The notes under the pieces are model-generated. The model was not told where the DNA came from, ran no database searches, and saw only the letters and a program-made list of their open reading frames with translations. From Planococcus halocryophilus (GTDB taxonomy: Bacteria > Bacillota > Bacilli > Bacillales_A > Planococcaceae): 64,000 nt of DNA. A program made the translations under genes and the position numbers. The stretch covers positions 1 to 64,000 of the forward strand of contig NZ_JAKVTG010000002.1 of assembly GCF_022489025.1 (NCBI RefSeq), in the 5' to 3' direction. The stretch's first letter is position 1, and each line of letters starts with the position of its first letter. Shown piece by piece: positions 61,473-64,000 of the stretch.

Positions 61473-62711
61473 TTAAATACTATCTGCCAATTCTTTTTTA
61501 CTTTTTTTAGCTCGTTCTGCTATTGTTCCTTCTTTACCAGATACAATACCTGCCAGCAAGATGATAATCGAGATAAACAATAAGAATAACAGCGGCAATG
61601 TCCAGCCACCGCCTATGTCGTACAAGACGCCTGCAAAAACAGGCCCAACAGCCGCTAACATATAACCAAATGATTGAGCCATTCCTGACAGTTCTACCGC
61701 TTCTTTTGCATCTTTCGTTCTGAGTGTAAAGAACACCATGGAAAGACTGAATCCACTTCCCCCGGCAATCCCAAGCAAAACGGCACATAACGGCACAAGC
61801 ATCGCACTGCCAAAAAGTAATCCGGAAAACCCAGTCATAAACAACAAAGCGGTTCCAATAGCGAACCCAACTTGATTTTTTAGTTTTACAGCAATCACCG
61901 GTACGACAAACGTGGTCGGAATGATTGCCGCTTGCATTAAAAAGACCATCCAACCGGCAGAGCGGGCATCATATCCGATTGTATTCAGTATATCTGGCAT
62001 CCAGGCGATTAACGTATAAAACATCAGTGACTGTCCACCCATAAATAGAGTGACACTCCAAGCAAGCGGTGAACGCCATAACTTGGTTTTTTGTTTTGGC
62101 TTGATCGTTGTTTTTGGTGATGCCCTTTGTTGTTTGCGTAACTGTGGAAGCCAAACAACAAATGCAACAATGGCAAGCAATCCCCAAATACCAAGTGCAC
62201 CTTGCCACCCCATATCACCGATACCAGAAATCGGTACGCTTAAACCAGAACCTAAAGCACCAAAAATATTCATGAAAACAGCATATATGCCCGTCATAAC
62301 CCCAATTCGATAAGGAAAATTCATTTTGATAATTCCTGGAATCAAGACATTTCCAATCGAAATGGCCAAACCGATCAAAAGTGTTCCTATAAACAAGAAA
62401 CCGATTCCTGTTACAGATCGTATGGCAATCCCGATAATCAGTACTACCATGGATAAGGCAATGGTCCATTGCATACCAATTCGATTTGCGATTTTCGGCG
62501 CAAATGGAGACAGTATAGCAAAAGCGATCAAAGGCAATGTCGTAACCAATCCTGCCACCGCATTGCTAATGTCCAAATCTTCCCGGATAAACGACATAAG
62601 TGTTCCGACTGACGTAATCGGTACTCGTAAATTCGCCCCGATTAACACAATACCAATTAGCAATAACCAGCCAGCTTTCTCAGTATTGTTGATTTCTGTT
62701 TGTTTCTTCAT
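61473..62711 (-). CDS. MFS transporter, CynX/NimT family
   Basis: 412 residues, 12 helices. IGANLRVPITSVGTLMSFIR near residues 19-38 is the CynX-family opening (NLRxPITSVG). PFAPKIANRIGMQW is motif A-like, and GGSGFSLSMVFFTLRTKDA followed by SGMAQSFGYMLAAVGPVFAG is typical of the second half. Members move cyanate, nitroimidazole or similar small anions; no cyanase is nearby, so the substrate is open. The lysine-rich tail (ERAKKSKKEL) is cytoplasmic. Confidence 0.86.
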   Translation of the reverse strand: MKKQTEINNTEKAGWLLLIGIVLIGANLRVPITSVGTLMSFIREDLDISNAVAGLVTTLPLIAFAILSPFAPKIANRIGMQWTIALSMVVLIIGIAIRSVTGIGFLFIGTLLIGLAISIGNVLIPGIIKMNFPYRIGVMTGIYAVFMNIFGALGSGLSVPISGIGDMGWQGALGIWGLLAIVAFVVWLPQLRKQQRASPKTTIKPKQKTKLWRSPLAWSVTLFMGGQSLMFYTLIAWMPDILNTIGYDARSAGWMVFLMQAAIIPTTFVVPVIAVKLKNQVGFAIGTALLFMTGFSGLLFGSAMLVPLCAVLLGIAGGSGFSLSMVFFTLRTKDAKEAVELSGMAQSFGYMLAAVGPVFAGVLYDIGGGWTLPLLFLLFISIIILLAGIVSGKEGTIAERAKKSKKELADSI

Positions 62712-62900
62712 CCTAATCCTCCAACAAATTACTTATCTATTCTTTTGAACCATCTATATCGGTTTTGATACACGGTGTTGCACTTTTTGAGTTGCTTCTC
62801 TTCATACATTCCATCCCTTTAAATTTTCAGGATGATTGGCACCTTGGATATTGTAGCGTTAAAGAATAGTTTTGTATATCACTATAATTTTTACAAACCA

Positions 62901-62930
62901 TAAAAAATCCCTCCTTTTCTAAAGGAGGGA
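62901..62930 (-). terminator. Terminator of the DUF4181-RDD pair
   Basis: ATCCCTCCTTT/AAAGGAGGGA stem and T run on the minus strand, 7 bp after the RDD-protein stop. Confidence 0.82.
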
Positions 62931-62936
62931 AAGTTT

Positions 62937-63329
62937 TTAATCTACTTTTTTAACCACAGTATGTGCGTAAAGGTCATTCGGGTATTTTTCACCTTTGTAC
63001 TTATCGTAGCGGCTACGGTCTTTTGCATACATGAGAGGGCCTATCGTATCTCGGTAGACAATGTGTTTTAGAATTTGCTCTGAGCTCAGCTCTCCACCGG
63101 CTTCATCTTTTAAGGCAATACCCATCATTTTCTGACCAGCTGTTTGACCGTTCATTCGGAGCTGCGCATACTCAAGTCCCCAAAACACTAAATGTGGAGA
63201 AACCATTGCATGGAAAAACGGATTTTTTATTTTCTTTTTCAATAGCGGTTCTAACGCAAATGACACAGTAGTAGCAATCGCCGAATCGATCAACAACGCT
63301 TTGGCACGTTTTTTCGTCAATTCATACAT
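62937..63329 (-). CDS. RDD-family-like membrane protein
   Basis: 130 residues from ATG 63329 (MYELTKKRAKALLIDS), because AAAGGA is best spaced for it. KRAKALLIDSAIAT matches the start of RDD domains, and LRMNGQTAGQKMMGIALKDE matches their conserved central GQTxGxKxxG loop. Two hydrophobic segments lie between. The last 40 residues are soluble and basic. RDD proteins are small transport-like membrane proteins of mostly unknown role. It follows the DUF4181 gene by 5 bp and probably shares its transcript. Confidence 0.75.
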   Translation of the reverse strand: MYELTKKRAKALLIDSAIATTVSFALEPLLKKKIKNPFFHAMVSPHLVFWGLEYAQLRMNGQTAGQKMMGIALKDEAGGELSSEQILKHIVYRDTIGPLMYAKDRSRYDKYKGEKYPNDLYAHTVVKKVD

Positions 63330-63334
63330 GACCA

Positions 63335-63724
63335 TCATCCTTTCGTTAGTAGTAGTAAACCCAACACTAGTCCAACAAATATTGTTTCAGACCAGTCATA
63401 CCAATATCGCTTTTTGTCTCTGTGCAGTAACCACTCTTCAAGCCCCGCAACAAATGTTTGGAGAATAAATAGACCGGCCAGAGGGCTTATCAGGATAGCT
63501 ACAGAAAGTTCTGTGGAATCTAGTTCTGCCACCAGATACATACTCGCGTAAATAAAACCTACGAAGATAACTCCTTGCAAAATAAGTACGTACCGATTTT
63601 TGTCTTCGTGAAAAAAACTTCTCGAATCTCTTTTTATTCCACGCTTTTTCTTCAAATATACGTTTGAAACAAAAAAATAAGAAATGACAAGAATAAACAA
63701 TCCAATATATACCATAGCCTCCAT
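63335..63724 (-). CDS. DUF4181-like small membrane protein
   Basis: 129 residues from ATG 63724 (MEAMVYIGLFIL), 7 bp after AAAGGAGGG; a TTG two codons earlier is the alternative. Four hydrophobic helices are interrupted by a charged loop KKKRGIKRDSRSFFHEDKNR after the first. GLEEWLLHRDKKRYWYDW lies before the last helix. The layout matches Bacillales DUF4181 proteins; function unknown. Its stop lies 5 bp before the chosen RDD start. Confidence 0.65.
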   Translation of the reverse strand: MEAMVYIGLFILVISYFFVSNVYLKKKRGIKRDSRSFFHEDKNRYVLILQGVIFVGFIYASMYLVAELDSTELSVAILISPLAGLFILQTFVAGLEEWLLHRDKKRYWYDWSETIFVGLVLGLLLLTKG

Positions 63725-63815
63725 ATGCAAACCCTCCTTTAACTGTTAAAATTCTACAAAAGAAGCACGTTTACCTTCTATTTATTTTTCCTAATCGACT
63801 GGGGGCATATACATT

Positions 63816-64000
63816 GAATACGGATACAGATTCACTTGTCACTTTTCTTATTGCTTTTGGTGTACCTGTTAGCATGATGATACGCGCTTATTTCAAAATG
63901 AACGAGACGGATCAACGATCGGTAAAGTCCGATTTTACTTCACGCAACTTCCTATTAAGCATAGGCTCTGTTGCTTTAGGGAATTTTCTTATTGAGTTTA
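63816..64000 (+). CDS. Membrane-protein gene cut by the window end
   Basis: The frame opens at TTG 63816, 8 bp after GGGGG (63803-63807), and stays open to the window end, at least 61 codons: MNTDTDSLVTFLIAFGVPVS, then MMIRAYFKMNETDQRSVK and a second hydrophobic stretch beginning NFLLSIGSVALGNFLIEF. Two membrane helices separated by a charged loop are visible. It is divergent from the DUF4181 gene. I do not recognise the family from this part. Confidence 0.55.

Noticed and set aside
61534-61953. 139-codon minus frame inside the CynX-type gene
   Set aside because: Out-of-frame shadow on the same strand with no domain and odd Cys/Arg/Trp content.

Overview
The window looks like chromosomal DNA of an aerobic, salt-adapted Gram-positive of the order Bacillales. 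Pointers are sigma-B promoters in front of YflT/YsnF and YtxH-type stress genes, a seven-gene Mrp Na+/H+ antiporter operon, AGGAGG-type ribosome sites with frequent GTG/TTG starts, and Bacillales-type intergenic repeats. Planococcaceae (Planococcus-like) is my best guess; that is inference. I found no rRNA, tRNA, CRISPR array, transposase or phage gene.

Layout. 0.1-1.5 kb: pentapeptide-repeat protein and a Usp-domain protein (minus). 1.7-7.6 kb: mrpABCDEFG. 7.8-9.9 kb: two overlapping DUF1538 membrane genes translationally linked to a tandem PII-like gene. 10-14.6 kb: CDP-glycerol glycerophosphotransferase-like protein, exoA, an MFS protein and a UPF0180-YtxH fusion. 14.6-18.3 kb: thiamine salvage operon tenA-thiM-thiD-thiE-thiW behind a TPP riboswitch and terminator. 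18.4-20.2 kb: lipoprotein and rlmN. 20.4-25.5 kb: two paralogous acetyl-CoA hydrolase/CoA-transferase genes around a LytTR regulator, with a 123-bp repeat family in ABBABB order. 25.8-29.7 kb: drug-type MFS, a CarH/LitR-like B12 photoreceptor regulator with a palindrome over its own promoter, and a purine permease. 29.8-32.2 kb: a NERD-domain gene flanked by GC-rich repeats, including four head-to-tail copies of a 277-bp unit. 32.2-40.3 kb: nucleoside transporter, RND exporter, small membrane protein, TraB-family protein, zinc metallopeptidase and methyltransferase.

40.3-41.7 kb: dapA behind a lysine riboswitch. 41.7-43.4 kb: an RsbQ-like hydrolase next to a PAS-GGDEF protein, an RsbQP look-alike with a cyclic-di-GMP output. 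43.6-44.3 kb: zinc-free paralogues of S14 and L33, each behind a Zur-like box. 44.3-47.9 kb: two sigma-B stress genes, a Yip1 protein, a broken YsnF-like fragment, and a GC-richer mscS gene between 15-bp direct repeats. 48-54.3 kb: moaC, then a DUF4353 lipoprotein, an OmpR-type two-component system, a VTC-domain protein and a DUF4956 membrane protein. Matching 11-bp-period direct repeats lie before the lipoprotein and VTC genes, which suggests one regulon. 54.4-58.1 kb: molybdate uptake and cofactor genes modA-modB-modC-moeB-moaB. 58.2-64 kb: oxidoreductase, HAD phosphatase, luciferase-like monooxygenase, CynX-type MFS, RDD and DUF4181 membrane proteins, and a membrane protein cut by the window end.

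The most interesting loci are the VTC/DUF4956 regulon, the RsbQ-PAS-GGDEF pair, the DUF1538-PII operon, the B12 photoreceptor, and the two repeat systems at 22.5-23.2 kb and 29.8-32.2 kb. All family calls come from reading motifs; no searches were run.
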